Assembly (NCBI GenBank): GCA_030549775.1
Contig: CM060180.1
Location: forward strand, 85,883,172-85,947,171
Length of the DNA: 64,000 nt
DNA from: Tamarix chinensis
Lineage: Eukaryota > Streptophyta > Magnoliopsida > Caryophyllales > Tamaricaceae
Direction of reading: 5' to 3'
Both the position numbers and the translations under genes were made by a program. How positions within the stretch are numbered: position 1 is the first letter of the stretch; each line of letters opens with the position of its first letter. Positions 1 to 11,467 of this stretch are shown here, in pieces. Under the pieces are notes generated by a model. The model saw only the letters and a program-made list of their open reading frames with translations, had not been told where the DNA came from and ran no database searches.

Positions 1-287
1 TACACTTAAAAACAGGTCCGCCATGTAACACATGAAATACTACCATATTCGTACATAATATTAGGTATAAACATGATATTCGGATTCATATATTCACACA
101 TCCAACAAGTCAATCAGGTATTAATAGCATATCCGTAACCTTCACTTTTGTACATTCACATACTTATCAACTCAATCAAATATTAATAGGCCATAATTAT
201 CAATTGATACTTTTCGGGCCTTAAGGCCATTAGTCCATCATTAATAAATCATCTCGGATTATACAAGTCCTTGTGAGTGCGGGAACC

Positions 288-615
288 CCACTATTATAGC
301 CGGTGGAACGGTCGTGAGGGTACATGCCCTGCCACTATTTTAGCCGGTGGAATGGTCGCAAGGGTAGCATACCCTGCCACTATTATTTGCCGGTGGACCG
401 GTCTGACCCCGACTCACAAGGTGTTCCACTGTAAGTAATTAGTATCTTTCTTGTATCTTATCGCTTTTATGTTTGGTTTGTTGAGCACAGAATCCCCTAC
501 TATTATAGCCGGTGGAACATTCGCGAGGGTACATGTCCTGCCACTATTTTAGCCGGTGGAACGGTCGCGAGGGTAACATACCCTGCCACTATTATTTGCC
601 GGTGGACCGGTCTAG
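288..615. repeat. Hairpin array CCACTATTATAGCCGGTGG in L1
   Basis: Two blocks of three units each (first units at 288, 332 and 376; second block from about 496) with a period near 44-45 bp. Each unit has CCAC and GTGG arms about 11 bases apart, followed by ACGGTC or CCGGTC and often a GGGTA..TACCC inner pair. The blocks are separated by a spacer with AGTGATTAGT-like sequence. The same array recurs in L5, L6, L8 and L9. Confidence 0.85.
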
Positions 616-989
616 GTTCGGCTCAACATATTTCTCTTTAAGTGATTAGTGTCTTAACGTGTCTTATTCGAAAGAACTTTACCCTTAACATGCATGTCCA
701 AAAAGGCCACGTGACATCACATCATAACTTGCAGCATACCCATATCAGCATATACCAAAAGGGCACATGAACACACATTGGTTCCAAGCTATGCCACACG
801 TGAAACAGTTAAGATAACAACTTATAGAATACGACATATAATTATATAGGCCACCCAAGGCGTGTAGGACACATAGCACACATTCGGCTTTAGCTACACC
901 TTTACTCGGTTTAAGTTACCGAGCTAACTCCCACACTTATTAGGCCACTAAACACCCTTCGTAATTATTACACTTAATATAATTCCCAT

Positions 990-1800
990 TTGATTGGTGA
1001 GATTACTAATTTGACATTTTTCCTTTATTATAATTAATAAACTATCCTTGAGTTAGTCAAATTACTAAATTACCCTTCCTCATTATCCTAATTACCAAAT
1101 TATCCCTTTATTTAGTTAATTTACCAAATTACCCTCACACTTATCCCATTTACCATTTTACCCTTCATTATCAAATTATCATTTTACCCTTATCAAGTAT
1201 TATAATTACTGAGTTACTCCTTTCCAATTTCCACTTTTATCCCTTTTATTTACAAAATTATCATTTTATCCTTTTGTTATAAAATTTCCAATTTGCCCCT
1301 TTATTACAAAGTTATTAAATTGCCCTTGTATTTTAAAATTACCAAATTACCCTTTTTATTACAAAGTTACCAAATTGCCCCTTTTTTTTTTACAAAATTA
1401 CCAAATTGCCCTTTTGTTGTAAAATTACCAATTTACCCTTTTGTTATAAAGTTACCAAATTGCCCTTTTTTTGCAAAATTACCAAATTGGCCTTTTGTTA
1501 CGAAATTTTCAAATTACCCTTTTATTACAAAATTACCAAATTGCCTTTTTAATACAAAATTACTAATTTGCCCTTTTGTTACAAAATTACCAAATTGCCT
1601 TTTTGTTGCAAAATTACCAAATTGGCCTTTTGTTAGAAAATTATCAATTTACCCTTTTATTACATAATTACCGATTTGCCCTTTTATTATAAAATTATCA
1701 ATTTACCATTTAATTATAAAATTACCAAATTTCCCTTTTATCACCAAATTACCAAATTATCCTTTCACTTATAAATTTACCATCTTACCCCTTATTACTC
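990..1800. repeat. 27-bp AATTACCAAATTGCCC minisatellite in L1
   Basis: About thirty degenerate units of AAAATTACCAAATTGCCC followed by TTTTGTTAC. The unit is 27 bp in the cleanest part (about 1340-1660). Because 27 is divisible by three, the plus strand stays open for 124 codons (1293-1667) and reads as a 9-residue repeat of the type KLPNCPFVT. That is a by-product of the period, not a gene. The equivalent arrays are at about 51240-52350 (reverse strand) and 60940-61680. Confidence 0.9.
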
Positions 1801-2439
1801 CACTTATATTAAATTATTATTATTACTACATAAAATATTAACTTTAATCTCTCATCTTCAACTCTTATAATTAATGTAACATTATTAGCACCCATATATA
1901 TTCTAGGCCATAATCTTGTACAAGATACATTAATAAAATCCCCTAAGGCTCATGAAATACTAATCATACATTAAGATCACAATAGCATAATACAACATGG
2001 ATAACACTTAACATTTTCCCTAACAACCAAATTATTACCTTAAATAACATTTCCATACATATCATATATCCTATCATGCTTCCTTTTATCAACCAACACA
2101 ATAACCACATATAACATATTAAACAACACCAACCAAGCATAATAATATATTAAAAATCCTAATGTGCTAACATACGTTAATCCATGCGTTTAAGTGGGAT
2201 TTAACAATTACCTCGATTCCCACAAAAATAAACCTTACCAGTATCCCGGTTAAAGGTCCAAACTTTGATTATCAAAACCAATACCTAAAAATAATATTAA
2301 AACTTGTTACATTAGAAATAATAAAATCAAGGTACAAAACTTTATAACACTTAATTAATCAAATAATTAAATTAAAATGTAATTATACCTTAAAAATTAT
2401 TATTCAACTAAATCAAAGATGGCAGCAGCTCATACTGCT

Positions 2440-3690
2440 TATGCAGCATAAGCTGCATGCAAAGAAAGAACAAGGAGGGATACAAAGGTGGTGGAATTAG
2501 GGGAAAATGGGCATTTTCGGGTTGGTGGTTTGGGGCTAAGAAAAGGACATGATGGGGAAGGATTTGGGGCAAGGGAATGGTGCAGAAGTGGAGAGGGGGT
2601 GTAGGTGGTGGTCGGGGATGGGTTGAAGGTGGCTAAGGGTGGCAGAGGTGGTGGCAGCAAGGCTGCGAAGGGAGCGGCCGAGGAGGGTGTCGAGATTGGG
2701 GCTAGTGAGGAAGGAAAAAGGGAGGGGAAAAAAAGGCCTTCAGGTGGTATTTTTGGGCAAAGGAGCATTGGGGGTGGTAGAGGGGGTTGCAGGGAGTAAT
2801 ACGGTGGCTCAAGTGGCGGCGGAAGCGGTGGGACGACGGTGGAATGTGGCGGTGCAGAGTGGCTGCCGAGAAGGGAGAATAAGAAGAGAAAAAGGAGAGG
2901 GAGGGAGGAAGGAGGTTGCGGGGTGGATCAATGGGGGTTGTGATGGTTCGGGGGTGAGGTAGAGGGTGGCAGGGGGTGGCGCAGGTGGTGGTTGAGGCGG
3001 CGGCAGTGGTAGATATTGGCGGCGAAACAAAAATAGGGGGAGAGAGGGGAGGAGAAGAAAGGACAGAAGAGAGGATCGGGGGAAGGCATTTTGGGATCGA
3101 AAAATGCCCAAATGGATCAAGAAGGGAAGAAGAAAAAGAATAAGGAAAGAGAGGAGGGGATAGGGAGCTCGGGGATGGCTTTAGGGTGGTAGGGGGATGG
3201 GAGTTGCAGGGAGAGGGAGAGGAAGGTGACGGTAGGGAGAGGGAGAGGGAGATAGGGATGGCGGGACCGGGATGGCAGGAAAATGACGAGAAGGAGAGGG
3301 AGGGAGACAAGGTAGGTCAACGGGGGAGAGGGAGTTGCAGGTTGGGTGGCGAAAATGGAGGAGGATGGCCGGGATTATCGCAGGGGAAAGAGGAAGAAGA
3401 AGAAGGGAAGAAGAAAGGGAGTCGGGGCTAGGTGCTGGTGCGTGCGACGGGTGAGCAGGCTGGGCGAAGGGGAAAATAGCGTGGGCAGACTCGGTTGGGG
3501 GAGAAGGGAAAGAAAAAAAAAGGCAGGCCGGGCAATGCGGGAAAGGCAAGGGGGAGGAGGAAGAATGGGCCAGACCCAGCGCAGGAGGGGAGGGCACGAC
3601 GGCCAAGCCAGCCGGCTTCCTAAAGAAAAGAAGAAGGAAAAGAGGAAAAGGAGAACATGGAGAAGGAGGAAAAAAAGGGAATAAGGAAAA
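2440..3690. repeat. Purine-rich (G+A) tract in L1
   Basis: About 1.25 kb in which the plus strand is nearly all G and A in GGGGAGG, GAAGAAGG and GGTGGTGG words, with higher G+C than the surroundings. Open frames of 60-200 codons occur on both strands here, giving Arg/Lys/Gly-rich or Ser/Pro-rich low-complexity peptides. None has a recognisable domain, so I do not call them genes. The homologous tract is in L5 (24400-25620) and, on the opposite strand, in L6 (49380-50530). In Tekay-like LTRs this position is the pyrimidine-rich leader of the transcript. Confidence 0.8.
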
Positions 3691-4017
3691 TAAAAAGGAA
3701 AATGGTATTAAATAAAATAATTTTAATTTATAAAATATAATATTCTTGGGCAGTAAATTGATTTAATAATTTAATTTAATACAATTAAACTATAAGGGTT
3801 AAAAGGGATAACTTTAGTAAAATAATGGTTTAAAAATTATTTTAAAATGGTATTATAAATTAACAAAAATATTTATTTTAATCTATTAAATATTTATACC
3901 CAATTTTATATACTCAGAATCTATAAAATAATTAAACTAAATAGATTTAAAGGCTAATTTATTCCAAATAAAATTTATTTATTAAAATATAGGCTTTTAA
4001 AAATTCGGGGGATTACA

Positions 4018-5463
4018 GGAGTCATAAGCTTACTTTCTTAGGTGAAATAGGTGATAAAGTTAGGAGTTTCTTGAAGATTTATTATCCATGTGGTTACTTC
4101 TTTAGATATAGTTATTGTGTGCTATATGTTGTCTTGAATTTTTCTTCAAGCATATGTATAAAATATTCATTTCTATGAGAGCATGATATGTTTTTTAAGT
4201 GTTTCTAGCATTGCACCTATGTATTGCACAATTTTATTTATTTATGATACTGTACAAGGAAAATGGGGAAATCTCAAAGTATAAATATATTAACAAGCAA
4301 TATTGTTTTGACATTGATGCAGGATAAAACACTAAAAAATTAGCTTTCATAATTATGGAACTAATTATTCTTCATTTGAAAAGTATCTCTCGCAAATTTG
4401 AAGACCAACTGATGGTTACGTTGCTCGAAACATAACAAACAAGCAACTAAGTGTCTACATGCATGTGCATGGTATGCATGGAAGGAGTAATCACGTGCAT
4501 GGGGAGATTCTTTGTAGACTTGTCGAGCATTATTAAGTAAATTAGATAATTTATTAATTAAGTAGTAAAGTTGGATAATAAAGTAGCATAATATCTTTTA
4601 GCATGGAATCTTTTGAATTAAGCTTTTAGCTGGTGGTTGAAAGGTTACAAGCTGATATGAATATCAAGCATGATTAATGAGAGTTGAATTGAAATTGAAT
4701 ACAAGTGAATACTATGTGAGTTCAAACTCAAGCAAATTGAATATGTGTGAAGCTTAAAAGTTTTAATCTCTTTGTTTGTGGGAATTAGAGATTAATCCAT
4801 ATATTTTCTACTCTCCTTAATCCATATTTTACTTTCCATAATTGCCATCAAAATCCTACTCTAATTCAAAGTTAATCAAAACCTTAATTCAGTATACACA
4901 GCCGAAACCCTAAACCATCCATTCAAAACCCTAACCTTTTCATACAAACCAAATATCACCTTAATCATCCCATTCGAATCAAACCCTAACCCTAACCCTA
5001 AACCACAACTTCAACCTTTATCTAAACCCTAACCTTCAAATCTTAACATCCTCACCAAACCATTATTGAATGTATAAGCTAATTAGTACATACCATTCGA
5101 ACCATTATCATTAACAAATCACCATCACTGAATCATCACCATCATTTTTTCTACCATATTCAAACCATCCTCATCCTTATTCCATCATATTCGAATCTTC
5201 AATTTCTTAATTCACCATCAATGAGCCTTTATCCTAATATCTAAACCCATTTCTGGCCATATTCTCATGAATTTGAGAATTCCACTCTCCCACACATATT
5301 AGACATTATGTAAATGTATAATTATTCAAATAACTATACGATACATTTGCTGCCAAATTTTACATTTTTTGATATATCCTTTGCTTTTTTTGATTATTAT
5401 GGATGATGACTTTAAAGGGTATTGTATCCCAAGATTCATTAAACACTTTTGATTAATAGACAT
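4018..5463. other. Unassigned AT-rich DNA between L1 and L2
   Basis: No gene or element recognised. It holds AT-rich single-copy-looking sequence. Telomere-like words (see 4905-5035) sit near its right side, followed by degenerate AACCAT/CCATCA-rich sequence to about 5260. A TTGATGCAG just before 4323 resembles a 3' splice site, but no exon with coding character follows. Confidence 0.4.
4905..5035. repeat. Interstitial telomere-like CCCTAA words
   Basis: Three perfect CCCTAA units stand together at 4984-5001 inside a 130-bp stretch with several more isolated AAACCCTAA words. It is far too short and degenerate to be a telomere. A looser version of the same words occurs at 29530-29960 and in L9 (63200-63700), so it may simply belong to repeat sequence. 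Confidence 0.6.
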
Positions 5464-6274
5464 TGTAACTCTCTTAAATTTTAAACATTTTTTTTTATAT
5501 GTGGAAGCATTTATAAAAATAAAATCAAAAAATGTTACCACCATAACAACCATGGGAGAGGTATGATCGTCACCTAATCCATGCCTAATGTAAGGTACAA
5601 AAAGAAAATCAATGGGAGAATGAGCGCTCTACTAATAGTATAAGAATTCTATGATGATGATGATGAGGATAATAATATAGGTAGAAGAGAGAGTTTACAA
5701 AATCCAAATATAGGAATTAAAACCAAAATTTTAAATAACCGAAAAGAATCAAAAGTATCCCAACACAGTGGAAAAAATACATCTATCTGCTTTGCCTAAC
5801 TCTTGACCAATCAAAAATTTAACTCTCAACCACAAGTAATGATGAGCTACTGACCCATGACATCATCCTCAATGTACTCTAGCCAAAAATCATAGTCCTA
5901 CAAACTGTCCTATGCTCACCATACTAAAAGCAGGTCATCACAGTAACCACATAAATGTAGTATCAATATGGTGAAGTATTAGTAAAAAAACTACCTAAAA
6001 CATAGTAAGGGCTCATGTTGTACATTGAAGTCATATACCAGCATGTTGATAAGCATAATAACATAATATAATACTCAAGCTCATGATAGTAATATAACAA
6101 TGTATACTTATACCGAAATCATAGAAGAATATTAATACGGATCATGCATTAGAATCTCATGAAACCATATTGTAAATCTTTCTTTAGTGACCATATATAT
6201 TTCAATTATTAAGATAATCTATTTGAATACATCTAGTTCTCCACTATGATAAAAAATCATGACAGCATATACAC

Positions 6275-6610
6275 ATAATGGGATACCACACCCACCATAA
6301 GGGGTCAGGATATATTGAAGGTGCTTTTCTTTGGAAATACCACCCCCACTACGTATTGAATGTTGTGAGGGATAACACATAATAGGATACCACACCTACT
6401 ACATAGGGTCAATGTACATCAAGGGGTATTTAACTGGGATACCTCACTCACCACACTTTAAATGCTTCTTCCATGAGAAGTGCATCATACCTGATTAAGA
6501 AATGGATAATATAAAGTGCTATGGGGTTTGTATTGGGATACCTCACCCACCCGTACTAAATACTGATGCCATGCTGACCTGCTATAGTATGATCCGATAC
6601 CTCAAGGATA
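6275..6610. repeat. Degenerate GGATACCACACCCACCAC array in L2
   Basis: Five copies of GGATACC(A/T)CACYCACC start near 6280, 6340, 6384, 6439 and 6536, with intervening GGGTCA and GTGAGGG words. The spacing varies from 45 to 100 bp. It sits at the same relative place as the CCACTATTATAGCCGGTGG arrays of L1, L5, L6, L8 and L9. Confidence 0.6.
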
Positions 6611-7029
6611 CACGCATGCCCCCTACCAGATGCAATCAGGTAGAGAAAGAAATAAGTATTAAGTGAAAAGATAAAAGCACATAGTGACCTACCACTAAGT
6701 CTCTAGTAGTTGCCCCGAGAGTAAGAGAAAAATGCTCAAACAAAATCTTAATCCATTGTTATTAAATACCGATATCACAAATCATAATTTAATTTTAATA
6801 ATAATCTGTTGGGTGTTTTTAAGTGATAATACTAAACATATCAAAAACGCATATAAGCCATCAATTGGGTGTCTAGAGGTGACACCAAACTTAACCAATC
6901 AAGGACCATAATATTATTATTTTGATCCATATTAGGTTTAAATTAAACATGGTTGAAATTATAATTAAAATGTTGTAATCACATCTGATCATTAATATAG
7001 AAGGCCTAAATAATGAACACTAAGTATCA

Positions 7030-7410
7030 AGTAACTAGGTGAAAAACAAGTGGACCAGTCAATTGGACCTTGGAACTAATCTACTAGTTTAGTCGTACCA
7101 GATTTAGGAAGAAAATAAAACTAGTAAACCAGTCGAATGGTTGGTCCCATAGATCGATTGTTTATGGAAAACTAGTTAATGGGTTTAACCAAATCTGTTG
7201 ATGGGTCTAAGTAGAGATTATACCACTTTAGTTACAAGACTACAAGTCGATAGGTTTAACAGATTAATCGATTTCTCATGGGAGCTAGTCGATTGGTTCA
7301 TCAAATTAATTGATTGTTCTCACAACTAGTTGATCAAAAATTCCAACCTGAGTGTTTGTTCACACATCCAGTCGTTGGGTTTATAAACTGATCGATTAGT
7401 TTGGACAAAA
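7030..7410. repeat. Dispersed TCGATTGGTT / AATCGATT words
   Basis: About ten variants of GTCGATTGG and TTAATCGATTG at irregular spacing in both orientations, within L2. A looser set of the same words appears at 30690-30970. There is no fixed period. Confidence 0.45.
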
Positions 7411-8979
7411 CAAAACCTAGATCTGCCATTTTCTTAATAGAAATTTACCCAACTTTACTATACTTATCCTAGCATAATTTTATATTATAAAATTCATAAA
7501 AAAGACATAAAAGGCACATAAAATTACTTAAACACATGGCATAATCAACACTTAACAAGATCATGCACAAAACTAACAAAATCATGCATAATAGCAAGGA
7601 ACTTGAAACATGCTTAAACTTAAATGATGGAAATTCTACCATATTCTCAAATCCAATAGCTCAATTAACTCATTCACAACATAGAAAATACACTAAGAAC
7701 ATGAAACTACTACAGACAACAACTTGCCTTATTTGTATTAGAGATAACATTAATTTACTTTTAATTAAATATTCTAGCACAAAATACTCCTAGCTTGATG
7801 GCTGTCTACCAGGGCCTTAATTCCTAAGAGAATTAGGATTCAAAGCAGTTAACAATCCTTTTTCAAAACATAATAAAACAAAATTATAAGAAGAGAAATA
7901 TCATAATTCAACATTTTCTTAAAATAAAATTTTAAGGAGAATAAAGTTAAGATCTTTAACCTTTAACAAAACCTTACTCCTTCCTTTATTTCTTAAGAGA
8001 AACAAGGGAGAGTTAAAGATAAGATAAGGAGAAGAAAGAAGAGATAATAATTTGACCAAAGGATATGGAATCAAGAGGCAAACCTCCGTTTTTGTTAGTA
8101 AAGAAGAAAAGCAAGGAAAAGTGGAGAATGGCTAACACTTGGAAAAATTTCAAAATGGAAAAGGGGGTGAATGAGAAAGTGTAGATGGTAGGGAGGGAAT
8201 TAAATCAGGAATGAAGTGTATATGGGAGAGTTTTGGTCGACATACACAAGTGGAAGAGAGAGAAGTTTGACTTGGATTGAGTGTGGGTAGCTAAGTGTAA
8301 GAGAAATACACGATGAGGTAAGGGAGGTGGAATGTGACCAAGGAGAGGCATGGTAGAGAGTTGGTAAGTCAAGGAAGAGGTGCGTAAAGTCAAACATGCA
8401 TCCATGTCTATCAAAAGAGAGAGGAAAGTGAAGGAAAGAAGACAAAAAAAGGAGAAATGCCTTAAAAGAGCTTTTGGGACATTTTAGCCTAATAAAATTA
8501 TTAAATGAGCTAAATAATGTAAAAACTAAAATTTATATATTCTCATCAACACTAATAGATCTTAATTATAAATTTTCATAAATATTTGAAAGAGATTAAA
8601 ATTAAAATTAAAAATGATCTAAAATCACAAGATAACCAATCGATTAATATACTTAAAATTTACAAATTTATTTCAATTTCATGTTCTTTCTGAAACCAAA
8701 ACTCATTTATTTTATATAAAAATAATTTTAAATAAAATTTTAAGGACTTTAAGATGGAGTATTACATATATATTCTATATTATTAAAAAAGCTATACAAT
8801 GCATATGGAAAATCTTATAAGTTTTGAAAACTTTCTTGTATTCAACATTAGTAGTTGTAATGTCCTCTTAATCATCATAATCAAATTACTCAAAAAAAAT
8901 TTCAATCATAAAATATATAATTTATAGATATTTAGTAAATTTATATTATATTTAAATGGCACTATGTTTCTCCTCCCTT

Positions 8980-9018
<39 letters not shown>
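8980..9018. repeat. (AT)n(GT)n microsatellite
   Basis: Five AT units pass directly into fourteen GT units, a compound dinucleotide repeat. Confidence 0.95.
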
Positions 9019-9020
<2 letters not shown>

Positions 9021-9039
9021 GGAACATTTCTAATGAAAA

Positions 9040-9600
9040 TCACCATTTATGTTGAGAAATAAAAACTACCATAGCTTTTTGAGCTATTTATAGTAGCTTT
9101 ATCTACCTATTGAGAGTAGTTTGTATCATTTACCATGAGCAATTTTATAACTTGAAACATAAATATCTAAGATTTATAAAAATTTTAGTTTCTTTTTTTT
9201 TTAACATTCAAATACTATAGTTTTCTATAATAATTACAAAAATTTCCTTCACTTGCTAGAGGTAGCTTCCATCACCTATATGGGTAGTTTCCTAACCTAA
9301 AATATAAAAAATACCACCATTTTTCTTTCTAGAACTCAAATACGATAGTTTCTTGATAGATTTATAGTAGTTTTCTCTATCTATTAAGATTAGTTTCCAC
9401 CACATACTATGGGTAGTTCCCAAACATAAAGACATAGGAACATATTTTTTTATAAAAATTCCACCATTTTTGTTAGTAAAATATTGTAATTTTAAGCTAC
9501 TTAGAGTAGTTTTCTCTAGCTAAGAATTATAATTTTTACCACATATTTTGGGGAATTCCTTTAACTAAGGGTGATAGTTCTTAGTTTTCATTAAGAGAAC
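9040..9600. repeat. Degenerate ~135-bp tandem repeat, about four units
   Basis: The core (GAGTAGTTTCCACCACATAT, then GGGTAGTTCC and TAAC) recurs near 9114, 9259, 9388 and 9524. Each core is preceded by a TTTATAGTAGTTTTCTCTA-like block and followed by a CACCATTTTT-like block. Units are 129-145 bp long and strongly diverged, so the array is old. Confidence 0.6.
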
Positions 9601-10305
9601 TAGTTTACACTAGATATTATCTATATATCTAAGGATTGCTATGTTTGTTAAATATATTATGGTGAGAGTGGGCCTTATACTTGGAGTGAAATGAATCAAC
9701 CCAAATCACCCCCAAGGAAAAACATTTAAGCTAATACTAGGTAGAGTAATTTCTCTTCATCCCTTGCCTAATTACTTAACCTTGACAACACACTTATTCA
9801 TGACATTCACCAATTATATTGTCCTTATATCATATGGAAAAAGAAAAAAAAACACATGTTTGAATACCATGATGGATCATCAAGACTAATCACCTAGAAA
9901 TGATTGGGCGTTGAATGGATGAAGAATAATGAAAGAAGAAGAAGAATAAAAATATCTTAGATAATATTGAATGAAAAATATGTGGCTGAGAAGAGTTTTG
10001 TTGGGATAATAATTAAAATAAATGATTATTAACTTTGGTGGTTTCCAAATTGAGCTCGTCCAACTATTCAATGGAGAATTTTGATAAGAATAATGAAAAT
10101 ATTAAAGGTTGCCATTAAAAATGACTTCCATATATATATAAGTGTTATGGTTTCTCACACCGTCTTAACCAACAATTCTTATATTATACATCTAAGAGTA
10201 TCTATCAAAAATCTCCTAGTGTAGTGTATAATAAAAGTATAGATATGATTGTCATGTAACATTTAGTGATTATTCTATAACATTTGGTGATTACCTTTTC
10301 TTATT

Positions 10306-10432
10306 TTTTTTCGATAAGTAGAATTTGTATTACTAATCGAAAAGGAGATTACAAGTTTGCATTATATGCAATGACATCCAACAAACCTAACCACTGACCA
10401 AACTGAACAGAAAGGGCAGGGTTACTAAAAAA
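10306..10432 (-). mobile_element. Short LINE-tail or SINE-like insertion
   Basis: A T-run then CGATAAGTAGAATTTGTATT, ACTAATCGAAAAGGAGATTACAA resembles, in minus orientation, the 3' end of a plant LINE, and is comparable to the tails of the two LINEs at 16288 and 45714. The flanks are a near-perfect 16-bp direct repeat: ATTACCTTTTCTTATT at 10290-10305 and ATTATCTTTTCTCATT at 10433-10448 (14 of 16 match). That is the expected target duplication. The insert is only about 127 bp, so it is either a strongly 5'-truncated LINE or a SINE sharing the tail. Confidence 0.7.
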
Positions 10433-10448
10433 ATTATCTTTTCTCATT

Positions 10449-10868
10449 AACATATATAATATCCAATGATATTTTAATAAGGATAGTTTAGTAATATAAT
10501 TTTTTATTTATTTTTTGTGATACAATCTAAAGCTCACTTGTATAAAATCAAGAAAAATAGAGAGGATAGAATAAAAACTAGAGTGTTCCTCTTGACTTTA
10601 GAATGCCATCAATGACTACAAGACCTCCTATTTATAGAGGAAGATTATTGGGGTAAGGGAAATGGGAGGACTAAATTTAGGAGAGGTCTAAGATAAGGTC
10701 ATCATTGAATGATGTGCGTACCAGGTAGCCTAGACACTACGCTTTGTAGGTTAATGTCTTGAGGACGAATTAGGGATTGACAAGACTGGCTCGCTACATG
10801 AACTAAGGCATAAGGCTTCACTTTTTGAAAACCATAGTTCTTTCAGGATCCTTATAATTTCAAATAAA

Positions 10869-10915
<47 letters not shown>

Positions 10916-11467
10916 AATCCCTTGGGGTTTTGAGAACCCTATTTACATTTTAGAAACAGTTTGTTCTCACTTTTTTTTTACCTTTCTTGTGGACTTAAGT
11001 TCTATGAAAATTTTGATCAATTTTTGGCCAACCAACTTCTTCTAATACATGCAAATATATCCATATTAAAAATCTTTATAATTTTATAAGCCTTCTAGTC
11101 TTCTCCAAAATGAAAAACGACAGTTAGGATGGAAAAGTACTACTCATGCTTTGTTTCATATTTTATGTCATTTTAAGCCCTAAATTAGGCTTTTGATTAT
11201 TAGAAAATTATGAAACTTTAGAGATGAAAATAATTTTATGTTTTGGATTGAAGAGTAAGTTAAAAATATTTTACCATTTTTTTAAGGATTATTATTCCTA
11301 TTTTCTATTTCTAGCATAATTGCTTATCAAGTCTTGCCTTTTTCTAATTCAATCTTATTAAACCAATGTGGAACTTAATATCTGCCACTAATCCATGCCA
11401 ATATATATTATTAACCATTAATTTAGCTTAGAACAATCCCATTATTACCCATTAGCATAAAAAATGT
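10449..11467. other. Unassigned AT-rich DNA
   Basis: No gene or element recognised apart from the ATT microsatellite at 10869. All reading frames are broken. Confidence 0.4.
10869..10914. repeat. (ATT)n microsatellite
   Basis: About fifteen uninterrupted ATT units. Confidence 0.95.

Larger units (their letters stand above)
1..4017 (-). mobile_element. L1: LTR-like unit, 5' portion outside window
   Basis: The unit ends on its right at GGGGGATTACA (4007-4017), the complement of the TGTAATCCCCC that opens L6. Its left edge is missing: base 1 aligns with about base 59343 in L8, roughly 450 bp inside that unit. Modules in plus-strand order are a CCGGTGG hairpin array (288-615), a 27-bp minisatellite (about 990-1800), a stretch around 2210-2290 matching L6 about 50740-50830 in reverse, and a purine-rich tract (2440-3690). 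There is no gag or pol and no primer-binding site after the CA at 4016-4017. I read it as a solo LTR of a Ty3/gypsy, Del/Tekay-like family. The minus-strand orientation is inferred, because in such LTRs the pyrimidine-rich transcript strand follows the TGTAAT end. Confidence 0.72.
5464..8766 (-). mobile_element. L2: old divergent LTR-like unit
   Basis: It opens with TGTAACTCTCTTAAATTTT at 5464 and closes with GGAGTATTACA at 8756-8766, matching the two ends of the family. At about 5935-6050 it carries a diverged form of the module seen in L9 near 62400-62470. It then has its own tandem array (6275-6610) where other members have the CCGGTGG array, and a purine-rich stretch (about 7985-8460) at the position of the purine tract. 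Flanking 5-mers (GACAT left, TATAT right) do not match well, so a target duplication is not shown. At 3.3 kb it is shorter than L6. Confidence 0.6.
8767..10305. other. Unassigned AT-rich DNA with simple and tandem repeats
   Basis: No gene recognised. Beyond the microsatellite and the ~135-bp repeat listed separately, the sequence is AT-rich with no protein domain. The longest open frame (minus, 9886-10071) is hydrophobic low-complexity and unsupported. Confidence 0.4.

Noticed and set aside
288..615. CRISPR-like regular repeats
   Set aside because: Spacers are themselves repeated and homologous between copies, the repeats diverge, and the context is a plant LTR.
1293..1667. 124-codon open frame with a 9-residue repeat
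   Set aside because: It is a direct consequence of the 27-bp minisatellite; no start context, domain or neighbour supports a gene.
2605..3684. Several overlapping open frames on both strands
   Set aside because: They are low-complexity readings of the purine-rich LTR tract, with all frames open because A/G-rich sequence has few stops on the complementary strand.
4300..4560. Possible exon after a TTGATGCAG splice-like site
   Set aside because: A stop follows within a few codons in each frame, and there is no recognisable protein.
4984..5001. Telomere or telomere-type evidence for the species
   Set aside because: Only three CCCTAA units; similar words are common in the repeats here, so they do not identify telomere type or taxon.
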